NCBI RefSeq assembly: GCF_007859315.1
Contig: NZ_VOHA01000002.1
Location: 620,001-684,000, forward strand
Length of the DNA: 64,000 nt
Reading direction: 5' to 3'
Source: Reyranella sp. CPCC 100927
Lineage (GTDB): Bacteria; Pseudomonadota; Alphaproteobacteria; Reyranellales; Reyranellaceae
Shown here: one piece after another, positions 27,120 to 36,844 of the stretch
Position numbering within the stretch: position 1 is the first letter of the stretch
How the letters are laid out: the number at the start of each line of letters is the position of its first letter
Position numbers and translations under genes: made by a program
The notes under the pieces: model-generated
What the model was told of the DNA's origin: nothing
The model's input: only the letters and a program-made list of their open reading frames with translations
The model's database searches: none

Positions 27120-27893
27120 GTGGTGCAGTTCAACGACTGGTGCAATACTGCCGAGAGCAATGTCGGAGTTCACCCGCTTCGCATTCTTTCTGGTGACCCC
27201 GTACGACTGAACGCCGGTGTCGCTGCGATGGCTGTCATCCTGCCGACTCACTACGCGGCCGAGGAGCGTGTCGGCGCCGTTCTTCGCCGACTCGGCAAGA
27301 TCGAAGCTGCCAAATTCGTTGAAGGTAAACTGCCAACAAGCAAATCCATCCGTTCAGGCGACCTTGGCGAAATCCTGGCGTCCGAATTTATCGCGACTCA
27401 AAGTGGCTTTCAGGTTCCGATCAAGCGGCTACGCTGGAAGGACCACCGCAACATGGCGATGCGTGGCGATGACGTGATCGGCTTTCACCACGACCCGCAG
27501 GCCGGCCGTCTTCTGTTCCTCAAGACTGAAGCCAAGAGCCGCGCGGCCTTAACCGCCGCGGTCGTGGCAGAAGCGCGAACGGGCCTCGACAAGGATGGCG
27601 GCCTGCCCTCGGCCCACGCCCTGTCGTTTATCGCCGACCGACTGGCAGAGCTGGGCGAAGAGGCACTAGCAGACGCTATCCTCGACGCGCTGCTCAAGCA
27701 CGGCATCCAACCGCAGAACGTGAGCCACTTGCTCTTCACCTTCTCTGGTAACAACCCCGAGGCCCATCTCACCGGCTCGCTGCAGACCTATGCGGGTGGC
27801 ATCGCGCAATGGGGCGTAGGGCTGCGGGTCGAAGGCCATGGTGCCTTCGTGGCCGCAGTCTACGACCTAGTGATCGCCAATGCCTACAGTTGA
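27120..27893 (+). CDS. hamA: HamA-like DUF1837 nuclease (Hachiman defence)
   Basis: A DUF1837 protein with the conserved blocks SGDLGEILASEF and LRWKDHRNMAMRGDDVIGF. The likely PD-(D/E)xK active site is E84/E89 in the first block, D117-D118, and E137-A-K139 in KTEAKSR. HamA is the effector nuclease of the Hachiman anti-phage system and works with helicase HamB. GTG 27120 is preferred because AGGTAGGA lies five bases upstream; GTG 27123 and ATG 27072 are alternatives. The gene overlaps hamB by 14 bases. Codon use is less G/C-ended than in neighbours, a sign of transfer. Confidence 0.85.
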   Translation: MVQFNDWCNTAESNVGVHPLRILSGDPVRLNAGVAAMAVILPTHYAAEERVGAVLRRLGKIEAAKFVEGKLPTSKSIRSGDLGEILASEFIATQSGFQVPIKRLRWKDHRNMAMRGDDVIGFHHDPQAGRLLFLKTEAKSRAALTAAVVAEARTGLDKDGGLPSAHALSFIADRLAELGEEALADAILDALLKHGIQPQNVSHLLFTFSGNNPEAHLTGSLQTYAGGIAQWGVGLRVEGHGAFVAAVYDLVIANAYS

Positions 27894-30800
27894 AAGCATC
27901 CAGGCCAACATAGATGAAGCGGTTATCCCGGGTTTCCGCGACCGGCTAATCGCGCGTGGCCAAGCCAGGGCTATGATTTGGCGCGATGGCGTGCTGCCGG
28001 CCGGTGCTCCCACCTTTTCACCCCAACTCAGCTACGACCTCCATTCCTATGGCTATTCGCTCCTGGAACTCGGCCTGCATCTCCGTGAGCTGGGCGGCGA
28101 TCCGGCTCGAGCTCGCCTTGCCTTCGAACAGGCAGCGACCGCTCTGGAAGCGGTTATGGCGAAAGGGGCACGTGGCGAAAGCGACCGTGACTTCCATTTT
28201 GTCATGGCCGCGGCGGCCTATCACCTGGCCCATCTCTCGGCCCGGGCATATTCGCTGCTGACGATCGTCCAGGCCGAGGACAATTTCTCGCCGATCGAGC
28301 GCGTGCTCGCCCAGCTCATGCTTCGAGATCTGGGCGAGCTGCAGACGACCATTCTCAGCTTTCGACTTCAAGGTAACGGTAGCGACGCCACCATCACCGC
28401 CGCCTTTCACGTGCAGTGGGATCAGGCTGAGGGCGGTGAGCCGGCGGACGGCGCATCGTCCTTCTTGTTCGAAGGCATCGACCTCGCGCTCACCGACAAC
28501 TTCTTCGGTGTGCTAGCGGTCTTCCTGCTTGCCGTTGAGCGTGGTGACCGGGAGCTCATGGAGCAAGCTCTCGCACGGCTTCGCGAAGGCCTCAGCATCT
28601 GCGCGGAAATCAACCTGCTGCCCCAATGGTGGGCGCACCGTGTCGCACTGCACTTGTTGTCAGATCTCTGGGACTCGACATTTCACGAACGCCTGCCATT
28701 GATTCCCGCCGGAGGCGACGCCGCCGACTGGCCATTGTTGCGTGAACTTTTCATTGCCTCGCTGGTTCGTCGACCTAGGGCCGAGATCGACCTCTGGCCC
28801 TCACAGATCGCCGCGGCCGCGCGCGCCGTGGACCAAGCCGACGACCTTGTGGTCTCACTGCCGACCAGCGCCGGCAAGACCCGCATCTCCGAGCTATGTA
28901 TCCTGCGATGCCTAGCGGCGGGCCGTCGAGTCATCTTTGTAACCCCGTTGCGAGCGTTGTCGGCCCAGACCGAAGCTACCCTGCAACGCACCTTCGGACC
29001 GCTCGGAAAGACCATCTCAGCGCTCTACGGCAGCATCGGCGTCAGCGGTTTCGACGAAGATGCGATCCGCCAACGTCACATCGTTGTGGCTACCCCTGAG
29101 AAGCTCGATTTCGCACTGAGGAACGATTCGAGTCTCCTCGACGACGTTGGCCTGCTCGTTTTCGATGAAGGCCACATGATCGGACTCAGCGAACGAGAGG
29201 TCCGCTATGAGGTCCAGATCCAGCGGCTCTTGCGACGCGCAGACGCCGCACAGCGCAGGATCGTGTGCCTGTCGGCCATCCTGCCCGACGGCAACCAGCT
29301 CGACGATTTCGCCGGCTGGCTACGCCGCGACCGACCCGGCGGTTTGATCAAGAACGACTGGCGGCCGACGCGGCTGCGCTATGGTGAGGTGGTCTGGAAT
29401 GGGCAGCACGCACGGCTGAACCTGCGCGTTGGCCAGGAACGCCCCTTCGTTCCGCGTTTCCTCACCGGGTTCGTGCCCCCGGTCGGCAGACGCAAGAAGA
29501 CGTTTCCTGCCGATCTTGGTGAACTCTGTCTCGCGACCGCTTGGCGTCTCGTGAATGACGGTCAGTCCGTCCTTGTCTTCTGCCCCGTACGTGCCCATGT
29601 CGAGCCATTCGCTGATCGAATCCTCGACCTGCACGAGCGTGGCGCACTATCATCGTTGCTTCAGGTAGACCAAGCAGTCCTGAACACTGCGCTTACGCTC
29701 GGTGCAGAATGGCTCGGCACCGACCATTCGATCCTCCAGTGCCTGAAACTCGGCGTCGCGATTCACCACGGTGCACTGCCGGCCGCTTTCCGAAAGGAGG
29801 TCGAGCGGCTGTTGCGCGAAGGCGTTCTCAAAGTAACGATCTCATCGCCGACACTCGCTCAAGGCCTCAATCTCTCGGCGACTGCCATCATTATCCATTC
29901 GCTCTTCCGAAATCGTGAGCGGATCGAGACCTCCGAATTCAAGAATGTGGTTGGGCGTGCTGGCCGCGCCTACGTCGATGTTGAGGGTTTGGTTCTCTAT
30001 CCGATCTTCGATAATCATGCGCGCCGCACAGCCCAGTGGGAAGCCTTGGTTGCGGATTTGAGCTCCCGGGAAATGGAAAGCGGTCTTGTACGATTGCTCA
30101 TCACCTTGCTCTTGCGTATGAGCAAGAAGGTCAGTGGGGGGCTTGACCGACTTGTCGAGTATGTCGTCAACAACGCCGAGGCTTGGACCTTTCCGGAAGT
30201 CGCCGGCGAAGGCGCCGAGAGTCGGGAGCTGGCCCGGGCCGACTGGGACGTCTATCTCGCGACGCTGGATACCGCGATCCTCAGCTTGATCGGCGAGAAC
30301 GATATCGCCGACGCGGACATTCCAGCTGCCCTCGACGACATCCTACAATCATCACTATGGGAAAGGCGCCTCAATCGGCGGAAAGACAACGTCAAAGCAG
30401 TGCTCAAGGCCGCCCTGATTTCCCGCAGCCGGCAGATCTGGGCGCAATCCACGCCCGTCAGGCGCCGAGGCTACTTCCTGGCCGGTATCGGCCTGAAAAC
30501 CGGCCATGCGCTCGACGCCATAGCGGCCGACGGCAACGACCTTCTTATCAGCGCCAACGGCGCCCTCCTGAGCGGAGACGCCGACAAAGCCGTCACCGCG
30601 ATCACCGCTATCGCCGAGCGCGTGTTCGCCATCAGTCCGTTCATACCCGACAAGCTACCGCCGAATTGGCGCGACATCCTTCGCTGTTGGTTGCTCGGTG
30701 AACCTCTCGCAGCCGTCGCCATTGACCAGGAAGCCGACACGCTCCAGTTCGTTGAGGGCGGTCTCGTCTATCGTCTTCCCTGGGCGATGGAAGCGATCCG

Positions 30801-31380
30801 CGTGCGTGGCCTCGCCAACGGCGACGTAGTCGGCGACATGGGCTTGCAGTTGGACGACTTCGAACTCGGGTTTGCCGTACCTGCCGTCGAGACCGGCACG
30901 ATCCAGAGACCTGCCTCAATCCTCATTCAGGCCGGTTTTTCATCCCGGTTGGCCGCCATCAAGGCAGTGAATGACACGGCCGCGACCTTCTCGAACGCCC
31001 CCGAGCTTCAACAATGGCTCGCGTCGGACCGGGTCAAGGCACTGAGCGCCCAACCCGATTGGCCTACCCCTGAAACCAAGGCAATGTGGACCGCATTCGT
31101 CACGAACTTTATTCCACAAACGTCGACTACCTGGAAGGACCACCGCTATTGGGCGGATGTGAAGTGGAACCCCACCGCACTCCCGCCGGCTGGAACGCCT
31201 GTGCGAGTGCATCACATTCAGGACCGGCCCTTTATCCTATCCGCCGACGGCTCCCCGATTGGCGAAGCCAACATGCCGCTCAACCCCTCGCGACGCGGAT
31301 TATTGCGTGCCACGGTCAGCGCGAACCCGGGCAAGATTGACCTCAGCTATCTTGGCCCAGATGACCTCTGGCTGGGTTGA
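27880..31380 (+). CDS. hamB: HamB-like SF2 helicase (Hachiman defence)
   Basis: A 1166-residue helicase. After an alpha-helical N-terminal ~300 residues come Walker A LPTSAGKTRISEL (about 326-338), motif Ia VTPLRALSAQTE, motif II VFDEGH (about 427-432), motif III LSAIL, motif V SSPTLAQGLNLSATAI and motif VI NVVGRAGRAY (about 686-695). The order matches Ski2-like SF2 helicases such as HamB. A ~470-residue C-terminal part has no motif I recognise. HamB is thought to sense abnormal DNA and release HamA nuclease. Translation is probably coupled to hamA by the 14-base overlap. Confidence 0.87.
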   Translation: MPTVESIQANIDEAVIPGFRDRLIARGQARAMIWRDGVLPAGAPTFSPQLSYDLHSYGYSLLELGLHLRELGGDPARARLAFEQAATALEAVMAKGARGESDRDFHFVMAAAAYHLAHLSARAYSLLTIVQAEDNFSPIERVLAQLMLRDLGELQTTILSFRLQGNGSDATITAAFHVQWDQAEGGEPADGASSFLFEGIDLALTDNFFGVLAVFLLAVERGDRELMEQALARLREGLSICAEINLLPQWWAHRVALHLLSDLWDSTFHERLPLIPAGGDAADWPLLRELFIASLVRRPRAEIDLWPSQIAAAARAVDQADDLVVSLPTSAGKTRISELCILRCLAAGRRVIFVTPLRALSAQTEATLQRTFGPLGKTISALYGSIGVSGFDEDAIRQRHIVVATPEKLDFALRNDSSLLDDVGLLVFDEGHMIGLSEREVRYEVQIQRLLRRADAAQRRIVCLSAILPDGNQLDDFAGWLRRDRPGGLIKNDWRPTRLRYGEVVWNGQHARLNLRVGQERPFVPRFLTGFVPPVGRRKKTFPADLGELCLATAWRLVNDGQSVLVFCPVRAHVEPFADRILDLHERGALSSLLQVDQAVLNTALTLGAEWLGTDHSILQCLKLGVAIHHGALPAAFRKEVERLLREGVLKVTISSPTLAQGLNLSATAIIIHSLFRNRERIETSEFKNVVGRAGRAYVDVEGLVLYPIFDNHARRTAQWEALVADLSSREMESGLVRLLITLLLRMSKKVSGGLDRLVEYVVNNAEAWTFPEVAGEGAESRELARADWDVYLATLDTAILSLIGENDIADADIPAALDDILQSSLWERRLNRRKDNVKAVLKAALISRSRQIWAQSTPVRRRGYFLAGIGLKTGHALDAIAADGNDLLISANGALLSGDADKAVTAITAIAERVFAISPFIPDKLPPNWRDILRCWLLGEPLAAVAIDQEADTLQFVEGGLVYRLPWAMEAIRVRGLANGDVVGDMGLQLDDFELGFAVPAVETGTIQRPASILIQAGFSSRLAAIKAVNDTAATFSNAPELQQWLASDRVKALSAQPDWPTPETKAMWTAFVTNFIPQTSTTWKDHRYWADVKWNPTALPPAGTPVRVHHIQDRPFILSADGSPIGEANMPLNPSRRGLLRATVSANPGKIDLSYLGPDDLWLG

Positions 31381-31497
31381 CCAGCCACCGGTCGGGAGCT
31401 GATCTGAAATGGATGACCAAGATGCTCAGAATTTTGGGCACCGACGTCCGCGCTCGTGTGTTGACGGTTTTCACTGCTCCCTGAGAATTGCGCCTGC
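31381..31497. other. gap between hamB and the HEPN/zinc-finger gene
   Basis: This 117-bp spacer shows no terminator hairpin with a T-run. The third gene may be read from the hamAB transcript or from its own promoter here; no consensus promoter is obvious. Confidence 0.35.
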
Positions 31498-32748
31498 ATG
31501 ATCACCGAGATCCCAACCGCAGCGGACTTTCACGCCGCAGGCCTCAATCAGCTCTATCTCGCCTGGCAGATCGCAATGCAAGCGACTCAGGATTACGAGG
31601 AAGCTCAGCAGCTGGCCGTTGAACTAGACGAAACCGAAGGCGTTACCGCTGCGGCGGCATACTGGCTGAAATCGCAGCCTGCGCTCGCGAACGCGTTCGG
31701 ATTGGTTCAGCAGGCTATGGAGATGGCCTTGAAAGGACGGATCGCTGCGATCTCCCCCTATCTGCTGATCGCACGCGACCCGAAGGATTGGCCGAGCGGT
31801 GTCGAAACACGCTCTGTACCCTTCAGCGAGTTCCGGACGCTCGACGCCGCCGACTTGGCAAAGGTCCACAATACTTTCGCCTCTATTCCACTAGACGATG
31901 GATTCCGCGTGTTTTGGGATGGTGTTCGCCGTGACCGGAACAAAGTGATGCACTCCATCTCAACGAAGACTTTCGATCCAGCAATACTCATTCGCAGCAT
32001 ACTCACCGCGACAGAGGCTCTATTTCCTGAAATCCGTTGGCCGCAGCTTCTTTTCACCATGGAAGCCGAAGGAAAGTACGCCGCTTATGGTCTCTCCGTA
32101 GACGATCACCACAACATCGTTATGGGCCAAATTGACATTGCCGTTCGGCATCTCACGCCCGCGGAGAGCAAGCGCTTCTTCGGGCTGGTACCCAAACGAC
32201 GCACCTACATGTGCCCGTTGTGCTGGGGTCACGCGAACCGCGACTGGCAGAATGACTGGCCGGCGCTAGCGCAGCTCAGCTCAAGATCCGCAGGCGAGAT
32301 ACGTCTGCGCTGCATCGTTTGCGGAGAGACAACGGAAGTGGAGCGCCGTGCCTGCATCAACCCCGATTGCAAAGGCACCGTCCTCTATGAGGATACTTGT
32401 CTGACTTGCTTATGGTCCCAGGACTCGCCGGACAACTTCCCATCGGGCCTTCAAAACGACAAGCTCACGATCAGCTATGAGTATCACTTCACCTTCAGGC
32501 GGCAGGGACTGATACAGTCTAGCTTCGGGCGCTTTACCGATCACGCCGCTGCAATCGAACATGTGCGACGTGCACTGAGCGCGCCGTATTTGCAAGTTTG
32601 GCATAGCGCAACGATCAGCCGCCGTCCCATAGGGAATGAGGTACTCGGGACGTGGATCCGGGAGCTATCCGGACTCGTCTGGCACCCCGAGATCAAAACA
32701 CTCTTTGGTGACATTAGAATCGGCCCTGACAACGGGCCTCCATCATAG
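31498..32748 (+). CDS. HEPN-like protein with two Cys4 zinc fingers, linked to Hachiman
   Basis: A 416-residue protein I cannot assign to a named family. The N-terminal half is helical and contains RRDRNKVMHS, with R147-N-K-V-M-H152 fitting the Rx4-6H catalytic motif of HEPN ribonucleases. The second half has two zinc-binding sets: C239/C242 with C272/C275, and C286/C291 with C301/C304. It follows hamB by 117 bp on the same strand and shares the island's codon use. It may be an RNase effector, a nucleic-acid sensor, or an unrelated cargo gene. It ends 18 bp from the convergent CoA ligase gene, at the right edge of the island. Confidence 0.75.
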   Translation: MITEIPTAADFHAAGLNQLYLAWQIAMQATQDYEEAQQLAVELDETEGVTAAAAYWLKSQPALANAFGLVQQAMEMALKGRIAAISPYLLIARDPKDWPSGVETRSVPFSEFRTLDAADLAKVHNTFASIPLDDGFRVFWDGVRRDRNKVMHSISTKTFDPAILIRSILTATEALFPEIRWPQLLFTMEAEGKYAAYGLSVDDHHNIVMGQIDIAVRHLTPAESKRFFGLVPKRRTYMCPLCWGHANRDWQNDWPALAQLSSRSAGEIRLRCIVCGETTEVERRACINPDCKGTVLYEDTCLTCLWSQDSPDNFPSGLQNDKLTISYEYHFTFRRQGLIQSSFGRFTDHAAAIEHVRRALSAPYLQVWHSATISRRPIGNEVLGTWIRELSGLVWHPEIKTLFGDIRIGPDNGPPS

Positions 32749-32766
32749 GCCCGCAATAATTGTATC

Positions 32767-34428
32767 TCAGCATCCTTGAGGGTGATGACGCGGCACTTCT
32801 TCATGTCGATATCGTCTGGCGTACTCGCGCAGCTTGACCTTCTGGACCTTGCCTGACGGCGTCATGGGAAAGCTGTCGACGATGAACACGTGGCGCGGGA
32901 TCTTGAAACTCGCCACGCGGCCATAGCAGTGCTCACGGATGGCCGTGACGTCGATCGGTGCCGCTTTGCCGGTCATGATCACGAACGCGGCCGGCACTTC
33001 GTTGAGCCGGTCGTCGGGATAGCCGACAACGGAAACATCCAGGACGCCGGGCATCTCCATCAGCAAAGCCTCGACTTCCGCCGGCGCAACGTTTTCGCCG
33101 CCCACCTTCAACATGTCCTTGTAGCGCCCGGTGAAGCGCAGATAGCCGTCCGGCCGCAGGTAGCCGGCATCCCCGGTCCGCAGGAACCCGTCCGGCAGCA
33201 GCACGGCGGCCGACTCGTCGGGCATGCGGTAGTAGCCCTGCATCAGCGAGAAGCTGCGCACCTGGATCTCGCCCAGTTCGCCCGCCGGCTGGGGCCGGCC
33301 GGTTTCCGGATCGACGATGCGGACCTCGACTCCCGGCACGGGGAAGCCGGAGGCTTCGCTCCGCTGCTCCACCGAACTGTCCATGAAGCCGGCGGTGATG
33401 CCGCCCCAGGTTTCGGTCATGCCGAAGGACGGATAGATCGGACAGAATTCCTGGTTGGCACGCCGCACGATCGCCACGCAGTTGTCGGGCCCCGACGGAA
33501 AGCTTCCCATGCGCAGGCTGCCGAGATCGCGCGGCCGGCGGTGCTGGGCGTCCAGCAGGTCGCGGTAATGGGGGTCAAACCCGTGAACAATGGTGGCCTT
33601 TTCGCGCTGGATCAGGTCGAGGGTTTCCTCGGGCTCGAAAGTCTCCATCAGGATCTGCGACGCACCCAGCGCGATCGACGGCACGGTGACGAAGCCTATG
33701 GCGTACAGATGAAACAGCGGCAGGTAGTGCATCTGCACGTCGCGGAACGTCGTGCCCCAGATGACGCTGCGCACGACGCACAGACGTACGCCGGCGTGGC
33801 TCAGCATGACGCCCTTGGCATCACCGGTGGTGCCTGACGTGTAGACGATCATCGCCAGATCATCGATCGCGATCGCCTCGGCACGCGCTTCGATCGCGGC
33901 CGGGTCGACGGGGCCGGCTGCGGCGATCAGGCTGGCCAATGTGTTCGCTGAGGGCAGGCGCTTCTCGTCGACCGCGATCAGGCGACGCAGATGCGGGAAC
34001 ATCTCGCTGCGCAGGCTGCCGTCCGGCAGAGACGCCGCATCCGCCACCACCTCGGCCAGGATTTCGCCGTAGTCGATCGGCCCTGAACGTTCGGCATAGA
34101 CCAGCGCCGTGCACTGCGACTGGGCGAGGCAATAGGCGACGTCGCGCGAGCGATAACGCGTGTTGAGCGGTACCGCGATCGCCCCGATCCGGCTGATGGC
34201 AAACAGCAGAAAGATGTACTCCGGCCGGTTGGTGAACCACAGGCCGATGCGATCGCCCGATTGGAAACCCGCCTGCATCAGCGCCCAGGCATGACGGTCG
34301 ACCGCCTCATGCAGGGCCGAAAACGTCCAGCGCCGGTCGCCGAACACCAAGGCCTCGCGGCTGCCCCAGTTTCGCGCGGCACGTGCCGGCAGGTCACCGA
34401 GCCGCTGCGTCCCGAACAGGTCGATCAA
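32767..34428 (-). CDS. AMP-dependent acyl-CoA ligase
   Basis: A 553-residue ANL ligase with P-loop YTSGTTGDAKGVM, the SFGMTETWGG motif, the FLRTGD hinge region, KVGGENVAPAEVE and the catalytic C-terminal Lys in PMTPSGKVQKVKL. It forms a CoA thioester from an unknown carboxylic acid. The binding-protein gene lies 148 bp upstream on the same strand, separated by a palindromic element. Its 3' end marks the junction with the defence island. Confidence 0.9.
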   Translation of the reverse strand: MIDLFGTQRLGDLPARAARNWGSREALVFGDRRWTFSALHEAVDRHAWALMQAGFQSGDRIGLWFTNRPEYIFLLFAISRIGAIAVPLNTRYRSRDVAYCLAQSQCTALVYAERSGPIDYGEILAEVVADAASLPDGSLRSEMFPHLRRLIAVDEKRLPSANTLASLIAAAGPVDPAAIEARAEAIAIDDLAMIVYTSGTTGDAKGVMLSHAGVRLCVVRSVIWGTTFRDVQMHYLPLFHLYAIGFVTVPSIALGASQILMETFEPEETLDLIQREKATIVHGFDPHYRDLLDAQHRRPRDLGSLRMGSFPSGPDNCVAIVRRANQEFCPIYPSFGMTETWGGITAGFMDSSVEQRSEASGFPVPGVEVRIVDPETGRPQPAGELGEIQVRSFSLMQGYYRMPDESAAVLLPDGFLRTGDAGYLRPDGYLRFTGRYKDMLKVGGENVAPAEVEALLMEMPGVLDVSVVGYPDDRLNEVPAAFVIMTGKAAPIDVTAIREHCYGRVASFKIPRHVFIVDSFPMTPSGKVQKVKLREYARRYRHEEVPRHHPQGC

Positions 34429-34450
34429 CGGAGTCTCCCGTCATGTGCAG

Positions 34451-34575
34451 TTCCCGGGAGCGCGGGCCTCTGGCCTGCATCGCCGGCAATGGCTTTGCTC
34501 TCGCCTACGTGAGAAGCATCGACCGTCGTGGTTCGCCCTTCGGGCGATAGCGGGCGGGGCGCCCGCGCTCCCAGG
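34451..34575. repeat. intergenic inverted repeat, family D copy 2
   Basis: GGGAGCGCGGGC on the left pairs with GCCCGCGCTCCC on the right, with a further CGCCCTTCGGGCG hairpin inside. It ends one base from the stop codon of the binding-protein gene, so it can fold in that gene's 3' mRNA end. Confidence 0.75.
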
Positions 34576-34576
34576 C

Positions 34577-35785
34577 TTACTTGGCCAGTCCCGGGCATTT
34601 CGACTCGGCAAGCGGTGCGTAGCCCACATCGGCGGGAATGCGGCGCACCAGTTTCAGGATATCCCACTTGGACTTCGACTCGGACGGCGCCTTGACCTCC
34701 ATGAGGAAGGTGTCGTGCTGCATCAGGCCATCGGGGCGCAGCTTGCCGTTGCGCGCGAAGAAATCGTTGACCGGCATGGCCCGCATCTGCGGCAGGACCT
34801 TGTCCGGCTCGACGCTGCCGGTGGCCTTGGCGGCTGCCAGGTAGTGCGCCACGGATGAATAGATGCTGGCCTGGATCATGTTCGGCATGGCACCGCGGCG
34901 CTTGAAGAAGCGCTCGGCGAAGGCTCGCGTGCCGTCGTCGAGATCCCAATAGAAGGCGGTTGTCAGGTAGAGGCCGCGCGCCTTGTCGAGACCCAGCGAG
35001 ATGATGTCGCTGTCGTAGACGATCATGCTGGCGAGCCGCTGGCCGCCACTCAACAGGCCGAAGTCGGCAGCGCCCGTCACGATATTGCGGAAGTCCTGAC
35101 CGACATTGGCGACACCGATGATCTTGGCCTTGCTGGCCTGGGCCTGCAGGAGAAACGACGACATATCGGGCGTGTTGAGCGGATTCTTCACGCTGCCCAG
35201 GAACGTGCCGCCGCTCGCGGTGATCATGTCGCGGCTGATCTTTTCCATCGAATGGCCGAAGGCATAGTCGGCGGTGAGGAAGAACCAGCTGTTGCCGCCC
35301 TCCTCCAGGATCGACTTCACCGTGCCGCGCGCCAGCACGTTCGTATCGAGCATCCACTGCACGCTGTAGGGCGCACAATCCTCGTTGCTGAGACGATCGG
35401 TCAGTCCACTCGAGAACAGCACAACCTTTTTCTTCTCGCGGGCGACCGCCTGCACAGCCAGCGCCACCGAGGACACCGGCACGTCGACGATCACCTCGAC
35501 ATTCTCGGTGTCGAACCAGCGGCGCGCGATGTTGGCGCCAATATCCGCCTTGTTCTGATGATCGGCGGCGACGATCTCGATCTTGCGGCCGGCGACCGTG
35601 CCGCCGGCATCCTCCGCCGCCATGCGCGCGGCCTCGACCGAGTTCTCGCCGACGATCGTGGAGAACGGACCGCTGATATCGGTCAGCACGCCGATCTTGA
35701 GCGGTTTGTCCTGCGCCGTGACGGCCGCCGGCGACACGCCCAGCAGACAAAGGCTCAAGCCGACCGCAAGCCACCGCTTGACCAT
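34577..35785 (-). CDS. ABC transporter substrate-binding protein, branched-chain amino acid type
   Basis: A 402-residue Peripla_BP_6 (LivK-like) protein. A signal peptide (MVKRWLAVGLSLCLLGVSPA, cleaved after VTAQ or nearby) is followed by LKIGVLTDISGPFSTIVGENS, the family's opening strand, and by the later VRRIPADVGYAPLAESKCP end seen in many alphaproteobacterial paralogues. Such proteins often carry aromatic or other acids rather than amino acids. No permease or ATPase lies beside it. An IclR gene is immediately upstream on the same strand and a shared motif suggests IclR control. Confidence 0.92.
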   Translation of the reverse strand: MVKRWLAVGLSLCLLGVSPAAVTAQDKPLKIGVLTDISGPFSTIVGENSVEAARMAAEDAGGTVAGRKIEIVAADHQNKADIGANIARRWFDTENVEVIVDVPVSSVALAVQAVAREKKKVVLFSSGLTDRLSNEDCAPYSVQWMLDTNVLARGTVKSILEEGGNSWFFLTADYAFGHSMEKISRDMITASGGTFLGSVKNPLNTPDMSSFLLQAQASKAKIIGVANVGQDFRNIVTGAADFGLLSGGQRLASMIVYDSDIISLGLDKARGLYLTTAFYWDLDDGTRAFAERFFKRRGAMPNMIQASIYSSVAHYLAAAKATGSVEPDKVLPQMRAMPVNDFFARNGKLRPDGLMQHDTFLMEVKAPSESKSKWDILKLVRRIPADVGYAPLAESKCPGLAK

Positions 35786-35881
35786 CGCATCCTCCCGACA
35801 GCTGCCCGCCGTTGTTTGTCGCGGCTCGGCGGTGCACGGGCGACGGTATGAAGGTCGTTCGCTTATGTCAAACGGATTCTA

Positions 35882-35891
35882 CAATAGCGAA
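35882..35891 (-). promoter_or_regulatory. candidate IclR half-site upstream of the binding-protein gene
   Basis: The minus strand reads TTCGCTATTG here, identical to 36865-36874 in the IclR-SDR gap and close to the half-site of the palindrome at 36845-36861. It lies 97 bp upstream of the binding-protein start. The shared motif is seen; binding by IclR is inferred. Confidence 0.45.
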
Positions 35892-35892
35892 A

Positions 35893-36669
35893 TCAATCTG
35901 GCGGTCTGAAACCGAGCCGCTGCGAGATGCGCATGGCACTCTGCTTGGCGGCGCGCGCGGTGGCGCCCTTGGGATCGGCGTCGGCAGGCAGGCCTGGTTT
36001 CATGACGCTGATCGCCATCACGAGCTCGCCGCGGTCATTGAAGACGGGCGCGCTGATCGAGTTCACGCCGGGAACCACGGTGCCGATGCTGCGTGCAATC
36101 CCGAGCTTGCGGACCTCGGCGACAATCTCGTCCAGTGCCGCCACGGAGATGGGTTCGGATCGGCCGGCAAAGCGGCTGCGCTCGTGCTTGAGCGCGCCGA
36201 CAACCACAGGGCGCGGCATGAACGCGGCGAACACCTGACCGGCGGCTGTGTTGGCGAGCGAAAGCACCGTGCCGCTTCGGATGTAGACCTGCAGCGGGTA
36301 GTCCGCCTCGGTGAACTGCACGATGGTGGGCCCCTGATTGCCCCACACCGACACCGCCGTCGAATACTGGGAATCGACCTCGATGTGCTTGAGCTCCTCC
36401 TGGGCGATGCGCAGGGGCGACAGGCGCTGGAATGATGCCAGCCCGATCTGCAGGGCTTCCTCGCCGAGATCGTACTGGCCGGTGGCCGGATCCTGCGCGA
36501 TCAGCTTCAGCTTGCCGAAGCTGACGAGATAGGGATGCGCCTTGGAGGGCGTCATATCCGCCGCCTTGGCCAGATCGCGCAACTGCATCGGGGATCGACT
36601 GCGTGCCAGTGCCAGGAGAAGCGCGCAGCCGAGTTCCACCGACTGGATGCCGCGTTGCTGGCTTTTCAT
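35893..36669 (-). CDS. IclR family transcriptional regulator
   Basis: A 258-residue regulator with an N-terminal winged helix (MQLRDLAKAADMTPSKAHPYLVSF) and the C-terminal IclR effector domain (EVRKLGIARSIGTVVPGVNSISAPVFNDRGELVMAISVM). It probably senses an aromatic or organic acid. ATG 36669 is chosen; AGAGGG precedes it. It sits between the binding-protein gene downstream and a divergent SDR/luciferase-like pair, both with TTCGCTATTG-type sites. Confidence 0.92.
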   Translation of the reverse strand: MKSQQRGIQSVELGCALLLALARSRSPMQLRDLAKAADMTPSKAHPYLVSFGKLKLIAQDPATGQYDLGEEALQIGLASFQRLSPLRIAQEELKHIEVDSQYSTAVSVWGNQGPTIVQFTEADYPLQVYIRSGTVLSLANTAAGQVFAAFMPRPVVVGALKHERSRFAGRSEPISVAALDEIVAEVRKLGIARSIGTVVPGVNSISAPVFNDRGELVMAISVMKPGLPADADPKGATARAAKQSAMRISQRLGFRPPD

Positions 36670-36735
36670 GGACTGCCCTCTCTCATCTCTCATCTGCCGT
36701 TGCGACTAGTATCTGGAATCGCTGGTCGCTGACAC

Positions 36736-36824
36736 CTGTCATCCCGAGCGTCGCGGGGGATCTCCTGCGAGCGACGCATCGTGCGCCATTCGCGGGAGAT
36801 CCCTCGCGACGCTCGGGATGACAG
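36736..36824. repeat. intergenic inverted repeat, family A copy 3
   Basis: Arms 36736-36765 and 36794-36824 with the core CTGTCATCCCGAGCGTCGCG and its complement. Located between the divergent IclR and SDR genes. Confidence 0.85.
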
Positions 36825-36844
36825 CTCACCGCGAGATAATCATC

